Part shown: positions 1-9,248 of the stretch, piece after piece
How the letters are laid out: each line of letters begins with the position of its first letter
Numbering within the stretch: position 1 is the first letter of the stretch
From: Prolixibacteraceae bacterium
GTDB lineage: Bacteria > Bacteroidota > Bacteroidia > Bacteroidales > Prolixibacteraceae
Reading direction: 5' to 3'
DNA length: 64,000 bases
Assembly (NCBI GenBank): GCA_028282705.1
Contig: JANQHI010000031.1
Coordinates: 62,001 to 126,000 of the forward strand
Translations under genes and position numbers: made by a program
The notes under the pieces: generated by a model
The model's input: only the letters and a program-made list of their open reading frames with translations
Database searches by the model: none
Told to the model about the DNA's origin: nothing

Positions 1-1202
1 GCTTTCACCATTTCGCCCAGCAGTTTTTCAGTTTCAATCAAAGAAACCTGGACATTCCCATGTGGGTCACGGTCAAGGGTCAACTGGTTGGCAATACCTA
101 CTGGTAGTGATTTAAATACTTTTGCTGATTCAGGGCTCAGGTGTTCAGCCAACCATTCCAGCCTAACACTTTTCCTAAGCAGTTTAAATTCTTTTTCAAG
201 TTTTGTGCCTTCAGCCAAAATTTCATTTAATTCTGAAATCAATGTTTTCATTTCAGGGATAAACTCAATCAGCCCTTCAGGGATCAAAGCCACACCATAA
301 TTCCTACCCATGTTACCCCTCTTTGCTATTATTTTAGCCATATAATCTACAACCTGTTGCAAAGTCATTTTTTTCTGGGCTACTTCTTCTGAAATAAGGG
401 TAATATTTGGTTGAGTCTGCAATGCACATTCTAAGCCAATATGTGAAGCAGAGCGCCCCATCAGTTTAATAAAGTGCCAGTATTTTTTAGCTGAACGTGC
501 ATCCCTCTGGATATTCCCAATCAATTCAGAATATACTTTAGTAGCTGTATCAAAACCAAATGAAGCTTCTACCATCTCATTTTTCAGGTCACCATCAATT
601 GTTTTAGGGCAGCCAATTACTTGTACCCCTGAATTAATGCTCGCATAATATTCAGCAATAACACAAGCATTGGTATTTGAATCATCTCCACCAATAATTA
701 CAAGTGCATTGATATCTAACCTTTTAAGAACTTCAAGTCCTTTATTAAATTGTTCTTTTTCTTCCAGCTTTGTCCTACCAGAGCCAATAATGTCAAAACC
801 TCCAGTATTCCTGTACCTGTCAACCACATCAGCTGTGAGCTCTTTATAATCATGGTCAACCAACCCACTGGGGCCTCCCAGGAACCCATACAACTTGCTG
901 TCTTTATGAATCCTTTTAATGCCATCAAAAAGCCCTGAAATTACATTGTGCCCACCAGGTGCCTGCCCTCCTGAAAGGATTACCCCCACATTGATTGGTT
1001 TGTCTCCTCCCATTTCACCCCCTGGCTCAAAAGTAATAAGAGGCATACCATAGGTATTTGGGAAAAGCTTTTTAATATCTTCCTGGTCATCTACTGACTC
1101 TGTTTTTTCACCTTCAACCAAGTTAACTGGCCCTTTCAAAGAAGTAGGTAATTTGGGCTGGTATTTAGCCCTTTCCTGTTGCAATGGACTTATATTCGTC
1201 AT
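1..1202 (-). CDS. pfp: Pyrophosphate-fructose-6-phosphate 1-phosphotransferase, C-terminus beyond window
   Basis: Interconverts fructose 6-phosphate and fructose 1,6-bisphosphate with PPi as phosphoryl donor (cytoplasmic glycolysis/gluconeogenesis). I translated it from the ATG at 1202; about 400 codons run open to the window edge, so the end is missing. GGDDSN at residues 171-176 and PKTIDGD at 199-205 are the phosphofructokinase active-site motifs. The second Asp of GGDD is the residue that marks PPi-dependent rather than ATP-dependent enzymes. The N-terminal extension before the first nucleotide loop (GGQAPGG, about 78-84) fits the long PFP class of roughly 550 residues. A TAnnTTTG-type box lies 38 bases upstream. 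Phosphoryl-donor assignment rests on the motif only. Confidence 0.93.
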   Translation of the reverse strand, partial: MTNISPLQQERAKYQPKLPTSLKGPVNLVEGEKTESVDDQEDIKKLFPNTYGMPLITFEPGGEMGGDKPINVGVILSGGQAPGGHNVISGLFDGIKRIHKDSKLYGFLGGPSGLVDHDYKELTADVVDRYRNTGGFDIIGSGRTKLEEKEQFNKGLEVLKRLDINALVIIGGDDSNTNACVIAEYYASINSGVQVIGCPKTIDGDLKNEMVEASFGFDTATKVYSELIGNIQRDARSAKKYWHFIKLMGRSASHIGLECALQTQPNITLISEEVAQKKMTLQQVVDYMAKIIAKRGNMGRNYGVALIPEGLIEFIPEMKTLISELNEILAEGTKLEKEFKLLRKSVRLEWLAEHLSPESAKVFKSLPVGIANQLTLDRDPHGNVQVSLIETEKLLGEMVK

Positions 1203-1239
1203 GTTTTCTCTTTTTGGTAACTTATCAATTCTTTGTCAC

Positions 1240-1247
1240 CAAAAGTA
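1240..1247 (-). promoter_or_regulatory. -7 box of the PFP gene
   Basis: Reads TACTTTTG on the minus strand, matching the Bacteroidota primary-sigma -7 consensus TAnnTTTG. It would give a leader of about 33 bases before the ATG at 1202. No clear -33 TTTG is seen. Confidence 0.5.
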
Positions 1248-1411
1248 CATTAAATATGATTGTTATCAGCTTTTAGGATAGATTGGGCGAAAACAATTTA
1301 AAGTAAAATTAACTACACAAAAAGTAGGATTATATGCAATATTCTTTCCGAATTTATTCTTTTAAAATGAATTTGGAAATATTTTTTTATACTTTAGTTT
1401 TACACACAAAA

Positions 1412-1624
1412 TCAGTTAGTTATAAAGTCAATGATATTGCTTGCTCCACCTGACCTGCCCCCCCTGTAAAATTCAGTGTACCCACATTGCCTGCACGAAA
1501 CTGATGTGAACCTCCTATTTTGAATATTGAAATATTTGGTGAACCCTGCCCCTGTTGTCCTAATTTGGTCAATATCTGCTGTCCTGTTCCCACATTTTGG
1601 GCAATGATAACTACTTTTATTCAT
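1412..1624 (-). CDS. Small zinc-ribbon protein (DUF2082/COG3478 type)
   Basis: Seventy residues with two Cys pairs, CPKC (Cys8, Cys11) and CRQC (Cys44, Cys47), the spacing expected for a four-cysteine zinc ribbon. The segment between the knuckles is rich in Thr, Phe and Arg, and the tail after the second knuckle contains an Arg/Gly stretch (YRGGRSGG). This resembles the short zinc-ribbon proteins annotated as putative nucleic-acid-binding (COG3478), whose molecular role is not established. It stands alone between the PFP gene and the SPFH operon, on the same strand as both. The family call is from memory of the pattern; the zinc-ribbon architecture is directly visible. Confidence 0.75.
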   Translation of the reverse strand: MNKSSYHCPKCGNRTADIDQIRTTGAGFTKYFNIQNRRFTSVSCRQCGYTEFYRGGRSGGASNIIDFITN

Positions 1625-1704
1625 GGTGCTATTATTAAAATTTAATCAATATATGTGTACCTAAAAAGTTGGATACATTACGCTTTGGATGAACAGATTT
1701 GCAC

Positions 1705-1857
1705 CTATTTTTTAAGCCTTTTGGATTCTTTTAAAGCTTTATGGATAATCCACTCCAATTGGCCATTTATACTTCTGAACTCATCATTGGCCCATTTTTC
1801 CACACTTTCCAACAATTCAGGGTCAATCCTTAATACAAATGATTTCTTTTTAGCCAT
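1705..1857 (-). CDS. Arc-like ribbon-helix-helix DNA-binding protein (50 aa)
   Basis: A 50-residue gene missed by length cut-offs. The ATG at 1857 overlaps the stop of the upstream membrane gene by 8 bases, which implies translational coupling; the stop is TAG at 1705-1707. The start MAKKKSFVLRID gives the beta-ribbon (KSFVLRID), followed by PELLESVEKWAN as helix 1 and a second helix around NGQLEWIIHKALK. That is the Arc/MetJ ribbon-helix-helix layout, and 50 residues is the usual Arc size. As the last gene of the SPFH operon it may be an autoregulator. Small Arc-type proteins next to SPFH genes are, as I recall, a recurrent bacterial arrangement; target and function are unknown. Confidence 0.85.
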   Translation of the reverse strand: MAKKKSFVLRIDPELLESVEKWANDEFRSINGQLEWIIHKALKESKRLKK

Positions 1858-2392
1858 TTTTTTTCAACTTGCTGTTCTTCATCCTTTCCAATGCTTTCAG
1901 GAATAATTCAGGTTTTTGTGTCCCCAATATAACTTTATTTCCTTTGGAAAGCTTAAGCTCAATACCTTTGCTCCCTGAAATCATAAAAATCCCTTTCCTG
2001 GCACCAAAGCCCCTCCTGATGCTCCATCCATGGTAGCCTCTTAATTTATGGGCTTCAACTATTTTCAGCTCCTTTATATCAATTGCCTTAATCACATGCA
2101 ACCTATTTTTAAAAGGAGGAAACTTGTATTCAACCCCCTTTTCAGAAATATGTACCTTTAGCTTCATCACCATGGCTGTTATTATAAGGTAAAGCAAAAA
2201 GACAGATAAAATTTCTGTTACCCTAAACAAAACAAAATTCAATTTATAGGGAAGCAATGGTTGTACTAAGCCTATGTGCTGAAAAAAAGAAAGTAAAAAA
2301 ACTGCTCCTATCAATGCTGCTACTATTGTAACCAATGGCATTAGCTGGGTTTTCTTTAAATACTGAATTTCTTTAAAATAAAGGGCTGGCAT
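1850..2392 (-). CDS. Two-TM membrane protein with C-terminal PH-like domain
   Basis: 180 residues: a short N-terminal segment (FKEIQYL), two hydrophobic helices (about 18-38 and 50-70), then a soluble domain ending in VILGTQKPELFLKALERMK. It is a diverged paralogue of the gene just upstream (2398-2916): both share FKE-QY at the start, KFPP after the second helix, a GWxIR segment and a terminal ILGTQ motif. The membrane-hairpin plus small beta-domain plan resembles bacterial PH-like membrane proteins, possibly DUF6141, though I am not sure of the family name. Third gene of a tightly packed operon, with 5 bases between it and its paralogue. No function can be assigned. Confidence 0.75.
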   Translation of the reverse strand: MPALYFKEIQYLKKTQLMPLVTIVAALIGAVFLLSFFQHIGLVQPLLPYKLNFVLFRVTEILSVFLLYLIITAMVMKLKVHISEKGVEYKFPPFKNRLHVIKAIDIKELKIVEAHKLRGYHGWSIRRGFGARKGIFMISGSKGIELKLSKGNKVILGTQKPELFLKALERMKNSKLKKNG

Positions 2393-2397
2393 ACTTC

Positions 2398-2916
2398 TTA
2401 TGTATTAGTTCCACTTGCCATCATCTTTTTCATTGCTGCTTCAATGGCTTGTTTGCGCTGGGTACCTAACAGGATTTTTTTTCCACTTTTTAGATATAAT
2501 TGCAGGCCAATATTTCCACTGGTATTATATGCGCGGTCATTTTTACTCCAGCTTCTAATGCCCCAACCACCATACTCCATTATTGGTTTATATTTGCGGA
2601 TTTCAAACCTTTCAATCTCACTCGTTGATATTGTTTTCCACTTACATAAAATAGGTGGAAACTTAAACCAAACACTGTCCTGCCTAACCTCTACAACTAA
2701 CCTTAGCCTCAGCATTAACCAAATTATTAACAACATTATTGCTAACAAAAACAATATAAGAAATAATAATTCTAACAAGTTATTATCCTTGTTTTGCCAA
2801 CTCCTATGCAATTCAGAAACCAAAAGGACCACTGGCAAAACTGTTGCTAAACCTATAAGTAGCCATACCCATGGTTGCCTGAAATATTGGGTTTCTTTGA
2901 AGAATACCTTTTCCAT
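2398..2916 (-). CDS. Two-TM membrane protein with PH-like domain, paralogue of its neighbour
   Basis: 172 residues with two membrane helices (about 14-33 and 48-68) and a soluble C-terminal domain containing YGGWGIR and KILLGTQRK. Homologous over its full length to the following gene (1850-2392), so the pair probably arose by tandem duplication and may form a heteromer. It starts one base after the stop of the SPFH gene, so the two are almost certainly co-transcribed. A partner role at an SPFH membrane microdomain is plausible from context but is inference only. Confidence 0.75.
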   Translation of the reverse strand: MEKVFFKETQYFRQPWVWLLIGLATVLPVVLLVSELHRSWQNKDNNLLELLFLILFLLAIMLLIIWLMLRLRLVVEVRQDSVWFKFPPILCKWKTISTSEIERFEIRKYKPIMEYGGWGIRSWSKNDRAYNTSGNIGLQLYLKSGKKILLGTQRKQAIEAAMKKMMASGTNT

Positions 2917-2917
2917 T

Positions 2918-3766
2918 TTACTGATACAATGATCCAGTGTTTACCACTGGGGTAGCCTCTTTATCTCCACACAATACAACCATCAGGTTACTGACCATGG
3001 TAGCTTTTTTCTCTTCATCAAGGTCAACTATATCCTTTTCGCTTAATTCATCCAAAGCCATCTCCACCATGCTTACTGCCCCTTCAACAATTTTGTAACG
3101 TGCAGCTACAATGGCTGTAGCTTGCTGGCGCTTCAACATAGCCTGGGCAATCTCCTGGGCATAGGCAATGTAGTTGATTCTGGCTTCAATTACATGTATC
3201 CCTGCAATTTCAAGCCTTTCCCTGATCTCTTTTTCCAGCTCATCATTTACCTCTTCCCCTCCATCACGCAAAGTAATCTTGGCATTCTCATCTTCAATGT
3301 TGTCATAAGCATAAAGCCCTGCAAGCTTCCTAAGGGCTGCCTCGCTTTGAACCACCACAAAATGTTCATATTCATCAACCCCAAAGGCTGCTTTATAGGT
3401 GTCTTCCACTTTCCAAACCAGCACCAACCCAATCATAATAGGGTTACCTATTTTATCATTGACTTTTATGGTTTCACTGTCAAAATTCCTGGCCCTTAAT
3501 GAAATTTTCTTCCTGTTAAAGAATGGGTTCACCCAATAAAACCCATTTGTTTTTATGGTTCCCTTATATGCCCCAAAAAGAACCAGCACACAACTTTGGT
3601 TTGGATCAACCACTGTAAACCCAACAGCTGTTAAAATAAAAACAGGGATTAAAATAACAGAAGGGACAACCAAACCACGCATAAAACCAAGGATGATCAA
3701 TGCAAGAATGATAATCTCAACAAATAAGAAGAAATATCCAGATAAAGGTGAATATTGTTTTTCCAT
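2918..3766 (-). CDS. SPFH/Band 7 domain protein
   Basis: 282 residues. Two N-terminal hydrophobic segments (about 10-28 and 34-48) anchor the protein. An SPFH (stomatin/prohibitin/flotillin/HflK) domain starts near residue 50 with VVDPNQ and continues through an LVLVWKV strand. A charged helical region rich in Glu, Lys and Ala follows (AQEIAQAMLKRQQATA) and likely drives oligomerisation. Such proteins form membrane-associated ring assemblies or lipid microdomains. First gene of a four-gene operon with two related membrane proteins and an Arc-like regulator. The C-terminal tail after residue 230 (DELSEKDIVDLDEEKK) is acidic. Confidence 0.9.
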   Translation of the reverse strand: MEKQYSPLSGYFFLFVEIIILALIILGFMRGLVVPSVILIPVFILTAVGFTVVDPNQSCVLVLFGAYKGTIKTNGFYWVNPFFNRKKISLRARNFDSETIKVNDKIGNPIMIGLVLVWKVEDTYKAAFGVDEYEHFVVVQSEAALRKLAGLYAYDNIEDENAKITLRDGGEEVNDELEKEIRERLEIAGIHVIEARINYIAYAQEIAQAMLKRQQATAIVAARYKIVEGAVSMVEMALDELSEKDIVDLDEEKKATMVSNLMVVLCGDKEATPVVNTGSLYQ

Positions 3767-3858
3767 GACATTAAATTTAATTTATTATGATATTAAAATA
3801 ATATCACCAAATTAAAGCATTTTTATTTAAAATACAATACCTTCTTAAAATTTTAGGC

Positions 3859-3888
3859 AAAAAAAAGCTTGGACTTTACGTCCAAGCT
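3859..3888 (-). terminator. Rho-independent terminator after the ECF sigma/small-gene unit
   Basis: Perfect 9-bp stem AGCTTGGAC/GTCCAAGCT (3866-3874 and 3880-3888) with a 5-base loop. Eight A on the plus strand (3859-3866) become a U-run in the minus-strand transcript. Confidence 0.85.
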
Positions 3889-3911
3889 CATGTCATTAGA
3901 AGTTCTTACAT

Positions 3912-4148
3912 TTAATTTAAATTCATCTCAATTAATCCTGCATTTTCTGATTCCATTACATCATATGAAGCTGCAAAACCTAAAATGTTTTTCACTGACT
4001 TTTCTGAAGGTGAAAACTCTTCACAGTCCATCTCAATTAATTCTTTATCCAAGCCCTGCCCAAGTATCAATTCCTGTTTTGGTTCTTCTGCTGGATAATA
4101 TTTTTTAATCAAGTAAGTTAAGGTAGAGATATTCCTCATAGGCAACAA
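3912..4148 (-). CDS. Small acidic hypothetical protein downstream of the ECF sigma gene
   Basis: 78 residues, rich in Glu, Leu and Ser, with no signal peptide or transmembrane segment. It lies 57 bases after the sigma gene on the same strand and just before a strong terminator, so it probably ends the sigma transcript. The central part (DKELIEMDCEEFSPSEKS) is acidic. I do not recognise a family. Its position suggests a partner of the sigma factor, but no zinc-binding anti-sigma motif (HxxxCxxC) is present. Confidence 0.6.
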   Translation of the reverse strand: MLPMRNISTLTYLIKKYYPAEEPKQELILGQGLDKELIEMDCEEFSPSEKSVKNILGFAASYDVMESENAGLIEMNLN

Positions 4149-4205
4149 TTATAAGTTTGTTTTCCTTATAACGCTACCCTGCAAGAAAAATTGTGTTAAA
4201 AACAG

Positions 4206-4799
4206 TTAAATTTTAGTTAAGCTAAGGTTCTTCTTTTCTATCAATTTCCTTAAGTTAATCAAAGCATACCTCATCCTTCCCAATGCAGTGTTTATGCTCA
4301 CCCCTGTCTGGTCAGCTATCTCTTTGAAACTCATGTCCATATAGTGGCGCATATAAATCACCTGCTGTTGGTCTTCTGGCAGCTCTGTAATAAGTTCTTT
4401 CACTTCACACAAGATCTGGCTGGTAATCAAATGATCCTCAACATTATCTTCTGCAAGCTTCTGGGAGTTAAAAATATCCACATCTGAGCTATCATTTGAA
4501 ATGGTAGCTTTCAGTTTTTCTTTCCGAAAATGATCAATTATCAGGTTATGGGCAATTCTCAAAACCCAGGAAACAAACTTCCCGTTTTCAATGTATTTCC
4601 CACGTTTTAATGACCTGATAACTTTAATGAATGTTTCCTGAAAAATGTCTTCAGCGAGCTCTTGATTCTTCACAATAAGTAGGATATATGAAAATACCCT
4701 ATTCTTATGACGGTTTACTAAAACTTCAATGGAATTCGAGTCGCCTTCGATAAATTTTTGTACGAGCAAATAATCGCTCAGGGTTTCTGTACTGAACAT
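4206..4799 (-). CDS. RNA polymerase ECF-type sigma-70 factor
   Basis: 197 residues with the two ECF sigma domains. Region 2 runs about 25-90 (FSYILLIVKNQELAEDIFQE, then a WVLRIAHN region-2.4 segment that reads the -10 element). Region 4 runs about 130-180 (LPEDQQQVIYMRHYMDMSFKEIADQTG, the -35-reading helix-turn-helix). An acidic linker with VDIFNSQKLAEDN joins them. It directs core polymerase to a specific promoter set, identity unknown. It is divergent from uvrA, with 162 bases between the start codons. No transmembrane anti-sigma gene is adjacent, unlike the second ECF gene at 58390. Confidence 0.92.
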   Translation of the reverse strand: MFSTETLSDYLLVQKFIEGDSNSIEVLVNRHKNRVFSYILLIVKNQELAEDIFQETFIKVIRSLKRGKYIENGKFVSWVLRIAHNLIIDHFRKEKLKATISNDSSDVDIFNSQKLAEDNVEDHLITSQILCEVKELITELPEDQQQVIYMRHYMDMSFKEIADQTGVSINTALGRMRYALINLRKLIEKKNLSLTKI

Positions 4800-4961
4800 T
4801 ACTTTCTAGTTTATTTAATATAAATCAAAAAGTAAAGTATAACTTATAGGCAGCTCGTTTTTATAATTAGTGAAACAAATTCTTAATTTTACACCTGTAA
4901 AAGTGCGGCTTTTTATTGAAAAATACAAATATTTTAAACTAAAACAGGTTTCAGGAACGCT

Positions 4962-7766
4962 ATGCCAAACATTTTGAAGGGAAGGAAACTAATTGAAATA
5001 CAAGGGGCTAAGGTACATAACCTTAAAAATATAAGCTTAGATATTCCGAGAAATAAATTTATTGTTATCACAGGTGTTTCGGGGTCTGGGAAGTCATCTT
5101 TGGCTTTTGACACCCTTTTTGCAGAAGGGCAAAGAAGGTATGTTGAGAGCTTGTCATCCTATGCCAGGCAATTCCTGGGAAGGATAAACAAACCTGAAGT
5201 TGATTTCATCAAAGGGATACCCCCTGCCATTGCCATTGAACAAAAGGTTAATACCAGAAACCCACGTTCAACTGTTGGTACATCAACTGAAATTTATGAC
5301 TACTTAAAGCTTCTTTATGCCAGGATTGGCAAGACATATTCTCCTGTTTCAGGTGAAATGGTTACCTGTGATGATGTCACCAATGTGGTAACCTATATCA
5401 ACCAGTTTCCTGAAGGGGAGAAGTTGGTAATCTCTTCACCCTTGACACCCAAAAATGGCAGGAGTGTAATTGAAGAAGCAGAATTGCTGCTACAACAGGG
5501 TTTCACCAGGCTAGAAGTGGATAATGAGATAAAAAGGATTGATGAACTGCTCGTTGAAAAAGATAAAAATATCTGCTCAGGCAAATGCAACATAGTTATT
5601 GACAGGCTGGCTGTAAAATATGATGAGGACACACAAAGCAGGTTAGCAGATTCTATCCAGACAGCCTTTTTTGAGGGGCATGGAGAATGCCTGATAAAGA
5701 TATCCGCCAATAACAAAATTGTTTCCAAATCTTTTTCAAACAGGTTTGAGGCTGATGGGATTGAGTTTGAATTCCCTTCAGTACATATGTTTAGCTTTAA
5801 CAACCCTATTGGGGCTTGCCCTAAATGTGAGGGGTATGGTAAAGTAATTGGGATTGATGAAGGCCTGGTTATCCCTAATAAATCACTCTCTGTTTACCAG
5901 GATGCTATTGCCTGCTGGAAAGGGGAAAAAATGGGTGAATGGAAACGCAAGCTGGTTTACAGTGCCGAGAAATTTGATTTCCCCATCCATAAACCTTATT
6001 ATGAATTAACAGAAAAGCAACGCAACTTACTATGGGAAGGGAACAGGTATTTCAGAGGGTTGAACACCTTTTTCAAGCACCTTGAAGAAAAAAGTTATAA
6101 AATCCAGTATAGGGTTATGCTTTCACGTTACCGTGGAAAAACCATCTGCCCTGATTGCAAAGGTAGCAGGCTGAAAAAAGAAGCAAATTATGTAAAAGCT
6201 GGGGGTAAATCTATCCAAGAGTTAGTACTTATGCCTGTTTCTGAACTGCAACAATTCTTCCTGAAACTAAAGCTTACCAGGCATGATTCTGAAATAGCAA
6301 AACGCATCCTGATTGAAATTACCAGCCGCCTGGAGTTCCTAAATGATGTGGGCTTGGGGTATCTTACCCTCAACAGGCTTTCATCCACATTGTCAGGAGG
6401 GGAATCACAAAGGATCAACCTGGCAACTTCATTGGGAAGCAGCCTTGTAGGCTCCCTGTACATTTTAGATGAACCCAGCATTGGGTTGCACTCAAGAGAT
6501 ACTGAACGCCTGATAAAAGTATTGAAGAAGTTACAAAAGATTGGGAACACTGTTTTGGTGGTGGAACATGATGAAGAAATTATGCTTGCTGCTGACCAGA
6601 TCATTGATATTGGGCCACATGCAGGGGTACATGGAGGAGAAGTGGTATTCCAGGGCAACCATAGCCAATTAAATGGAAATGATAAAAGCCTCACTTCAAA
6701 GTACCTGACTGGGGCAGAACAAATAGCTGTACCAAAAACCAGGAGGAAATGGGATAATAGCATTGAAGTGGTGGGTGCCAGGGAGAATAACCTGAAGAAC
6801 TTACGGGTAAAATTCCCATTAAATACCTTAACTGTGGTAACTGGTGTTTCAGGGTCAGGAAAATCATCATTGGTGACAAAAATATTGTTCCCTGGGCTAA
6901 TAAAACTTTTGGGAGGGTATGGTGAAAAAACAGGAGCCCACGATGCCATATTAGGAAATACTGAAATGGTTACTGCCATTGAATTTGTTGACCAAAACCC
7001 CATTGGTAAATCATCCAGGTCAAACCCTGTAACTTATTTAAAAGCTTATGATGAGATCAGGAAATTGTTTGCCGACCAGCAGGCTGCCAAATACCAAGGA
7101 TTGAAACCTTCCCATTTTTCTTTTAATGTTGATGGTGGCAGGTGTGATGAATGCCAGGGGGAAGGCATCATTAAAGTGGAAATGCAATTCCTGGCTGATG
7201 TATACCTGGTTTGTGAAAGTTGTAGGGGGAAACGTTTCAAACAAGACATACTGGAAGTAAAGTATAAAGGGAAAAATGTTGATGAAATACTGAACCTGAC
7301 TGTTAACCAGGCACTGGAATTATTTAAGGAAGGAAAAACCTCAACAGAGAAAAAAATTGCCAAACGTTTAAAACCATTGCAGGATGTTGGTTTGGGTTAC
7401 ATCAAACTGGGGCAGTCGTCAAGCACCCTTTCAGGAGGGGAAAGCCAACGCGTGAAACTAGCTTCATTCCTGGCAAAGGAAAAAGACACCCCTACCCTTT
7501 TTATTTTCGATGAACCCACTACTGGCCTTCATTTCCATGATATAAAAACATTATTGGATTCTTTTAATGCTTTGGTGTCAAAAGGGCATACCATTGTTAT
7601 TATTGAACACAATATGGAAATTATAAAATGTGCTGACTGGGTGATTGACCTGGGGCCTGAAGGGGGTGATAAAGGGGGCGAAACTCTATTTGAAGGTACT
7701 CCTGAAGATTTGGTAAAAGTAAAAGAATCTTATACAGGGCAAACTCTAAAAGAAAAGCTCACTTAG
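4962..7766 (+). CDS. uvrA: Excinuclease ABC subunit A
   Basis: DNA damage-recognition ATPase of nucleotide excision repair, working as a dimer with UvrB. The 934 residues carry two ABC modules. Walker [10 protein letters not shown] occurs near residue 38 and again near 627. Signature motifs [12 protein letters not shown] and [12 protein letters not shown] precede Walker B segments [10 protein letters not shown] and [10 protein letters not shown]. Zinc knuckles are visible as CPKC, CPDC and a CDEC...CESC pair in the second half. Length is normal for canonical UvrA (about 940). Transcribed alone, divergent from the ECF sigma gene and convergent with the MATE gene, whose stop is 17 bases away. 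Confidence 0.97.
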   Translation: MPNILKGRKLIEIQGAKVHNLKNISLDIPRNKFIVITGVSGSGKSSLAFDTLFAEGQRRYVESLSSYARQFLGRINKPEVDFIKGIPPAIAIEQKVNTRNPRSTVGTSTEIYDYLKLLYARIGKTYSPVSGEMVTCDDVTNVVTYINQFPEGEKLVISSPLTPKNGRSVIEEAELLLQQGFTRLEVDNEIKRIDELLVEKDKNICSGKCNIVIDRLAVKYDEDTQSRLADSIQTAFFEGHGECLIKISANNKIVSKSFSNRFEADGIEFEFPSVHMFSFNNPIGACPKCEGYGKVIGIDEGLVIPNKSLSVYQDAIACWKGEKMGEWKRKLVYSAEKFDFPIHKPYYELTEKQRNLLWEGNRYFRGLNTFFKHLEEKSYKIQYRVMLSRYRGKTICPDCKGSRLKKEANYVKAGGKSIQELVLMPVSELQQFFLKLKLTRHDSEIAKRILIEITSRLEFLNDVGLGYLTLNRLSSTLSGGESQRINLATSLGSSLVGSLYILDEPSIGLHSRDTERLIKVLKKLQKIGNTVLVVEHDEEIMLAADQIIDIGPHAGVHGGEVVFQGNHSQLNGNDKSLTSKYLTGAEQIAVPKTRRKWDNSIEVVGARENNLKNLRVKFPLNTLTVVTGVSGSGKSSLVTKILFPGLIKLLGGYGEKTGAHDAILGNTEMVTAIEFVDQNPIGKSSRSNPVTYLKAYDEIRKLFADQQAAKYQGLKPSHFSFNVDGGRCDECQGEGIIKVEMQFLADVYLVCESCRGKRFKQDILEVKYKGKNVDEILNLTVNQALELFKEGKTSTEKKIAKRLKPLQDVGLGYIKLGQSSSTLSGGESQRVKLASFLAKEKDTPTLFIFDEPTTGLHFHDIKTLLDSFNALVSKGHTIVIIEHNMEIIKCADWVIDLGPEGGDKGGETLFEGTPEDLVKVKESYTGQTLKEKLT

Positions 7767-7783
7767 ACCTCTAGTTATGAAAG

Positions 7784-9145
7784 TCATACAGCTTGCGCCC
7801 CAACATCCAGGCTACTTAGCCTCTTCCATTCTTTTACTAAAAAATAGGTAACCACCATGCCACTTATGGTATCAGAAACTGGCATTGCAGCCCAAATGCC
7901 AGTCAGACCAAAAGACAAAGGCAATAAATAGAGCAGCGGTATCAGCACAATCACTTGCCTCATCAGGGTGAGCAGCATGGCTATTTTTGCTTTACCCACA
8001 GACTGGAAAAAGTTGGATGCTACCACCTGGAACCCTACAATTGGCAATGCCAACAGCCCAATCCTTAAACCTGGGACTGTTAATCTAAAAAGTTCTTTGT
8101 CTTCAGTATTAAATAACCTGACCAGTATCTCAGGCATTGCCTCTACCAATGTAAATGCACCAATTGAAATAATGGTTGCTGAGACCAGTGCCATCCTTAA
8201 TGCAGCCTTAACCCTTTTTGAAGATTTTGCCCCATAATTAAACCCAATAATAGGCTGTGATGCCATGTTCAGGGCAACTATACTCATGATAATCATTGTT
8301 GCTATTGAATTTATGATCCCCATGGCTCCCACAGCCAGATCACCACCATAGAAGATAAGCTTTTTATTGAGCAACCCCTGTACAAAACTATTGGCAATCT
8401 GCATGGTAAAAGGAGCCATCCCAATGCCCAGAATTTCATAGGTGATGGTTTTATTCAATACAATATTTTTGCGTTTGATTTTCACCACTGACCTGTTGCT
8501 TTTAAAATGATATAATACCCAGGCAGCCAGTGCAAACATGGAAATAAATGTAGCCCACGCAGCTCCTTTAACACCCATTCCCAACCCAAAAATAAAAATG
8601 GGGTCCAGTACCATATTCAGCCCAGCTGAAATAAGCATAGAATACATGGCAATTTTAGCATTGCCTTCTGACCTGATCACATTGTTTAAAGAAAACCCAA
8701 CTACCTGGAAAATAACCCCTGCCAAAATAATATCAAGGTAATCATTGGCATAACTTATTATTTCATCAGTTGCCCCAAATGAGCGCAAGATTGGCTCTTT
8801 GATCAGGTAAGTTATAGCAGTTATTACAACAGATATGATGATCATTAACAGGAATCCTGTGCCCAATACTTTTTCGGCCCTGGTAGCATCTTTTTTCCCC
8901 AAGTTGATGGATACCAACACCCCAGTGCCAATCCCAATAAGCATGCCTAATGCCATCATAATAAGCATAATTGGGAATATTACTGAAATCCCTGACAAGG
9001 CTTCAGCCCCAACTCCCTGACCAATAAAAATCCTGTCAACAATGTTATAAAGGGCATTTACAAAGACACCAATAAATGCTGGGATGAAAAATTTAATCAT
9101 CAATTTCCCTACATTTGTTTCACCCAGTTCACGTGCCTTTTCCAT
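7784..9145 (-). CDS. MATE family multidrug/organic-cation exporter
   Basis: About 453 residues with twelve predicted membrane helices in two homologous halves, starting MEKARELGETNVGKLM. Early motifs such as FIPAFIGVFVNALYNIVDRI and the repeat of this pattern after the midpoint place it in the MATE (NorM/DinF) exporter superfamily, which extrudes drugs or metabolites in exchange for Na+ or H+. A longer reading from a TTG at 9163 is open. However, a -7 box (TACTTTTG, 9161-9168) covers that TTG, so the ATG at 9145 is preferred. Substrate cannot be inferred. Divergent from the HEAT-like gene. Confidence 0.93.
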   Translation of the reverse strand: MEKARELGETNVGKLMIKFFIPAFIGVFVNALYNIVDRIFIGQGVGAEALSGISVIFPIMLIMMALGMLIGIGTGVLVSINLGKKDATRAEKVLGTGFLLMIIISVVITAITYLIKEPILRSFGATDEIISYANDYLDIILAGVIFQVVGFSLNNVIRSEGNAKIAMYSMLISAGLNMVLDPIFIFGLGMGVKGAAWATFISMFALAAWVLYHFKSNRSVVKIKRKNIVLNKTITYEILGIGMAPFTMQIANSFVQGLLNKKLIFYGGDLAVGAMGIINSIATMIIMSIVALNMASQPIIGFNYGAKSSKRVKAALRMALVSATIISIGAFTLVEAMPEILVRLFNTEDKELFRLTVPGLRIGLLALPIVGFQVVASNFFQSVGKAKIAMLLTLMRQVIVLIPLLYLLPLSFGLTGIWAAMPVSDTISGMVVTYFLVKEWKRLSSLDVGAQAV

Positions 9146-9160
9146 AAAAATAATTTTGCG

Positions 9161-9185
9161 CAAAAGTATTGAATAATTCCAACAA
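9161..9185 (-). promoter_or_regulatory. Promoter of the MATE gene
   Basis: TACTTTTG on the minus strand (9161-9168), with a TTG at 9183-9185 as a short-spaced -33 candidate. It predicts initiation near 9156 and a leader of about 11 bases, which excludes the TTG at 9163 as start codon. Confidence 0.5.
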
Positions 9186-9197
9186 TTATAAATGGAG

Positions 9198-9228
9198 TTG
9201 GTTGCTTGTTAATAAAGAATTATTTTTG
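9198..9228 (+). promoter_or_regulatory. Promoter of the HEAT-like gene
   Basis: -7 box TATTTTTG (9221-9228) preceded at 20 bases by TTG (9198-9200), the Bacteroidota -33/-7 arrangement. Initiation would fall near 9233, 16 bases before the ATG. Confidence 0.5.
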
Positions 9229-9248
9229 AAGCCTGAATATATTTTATA

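Noticed and set aside
2444-2932. 162-codon plus-strand open frame
   Set aside because: Antisense to the 2398-2916 membrane gene, with no coding signature.
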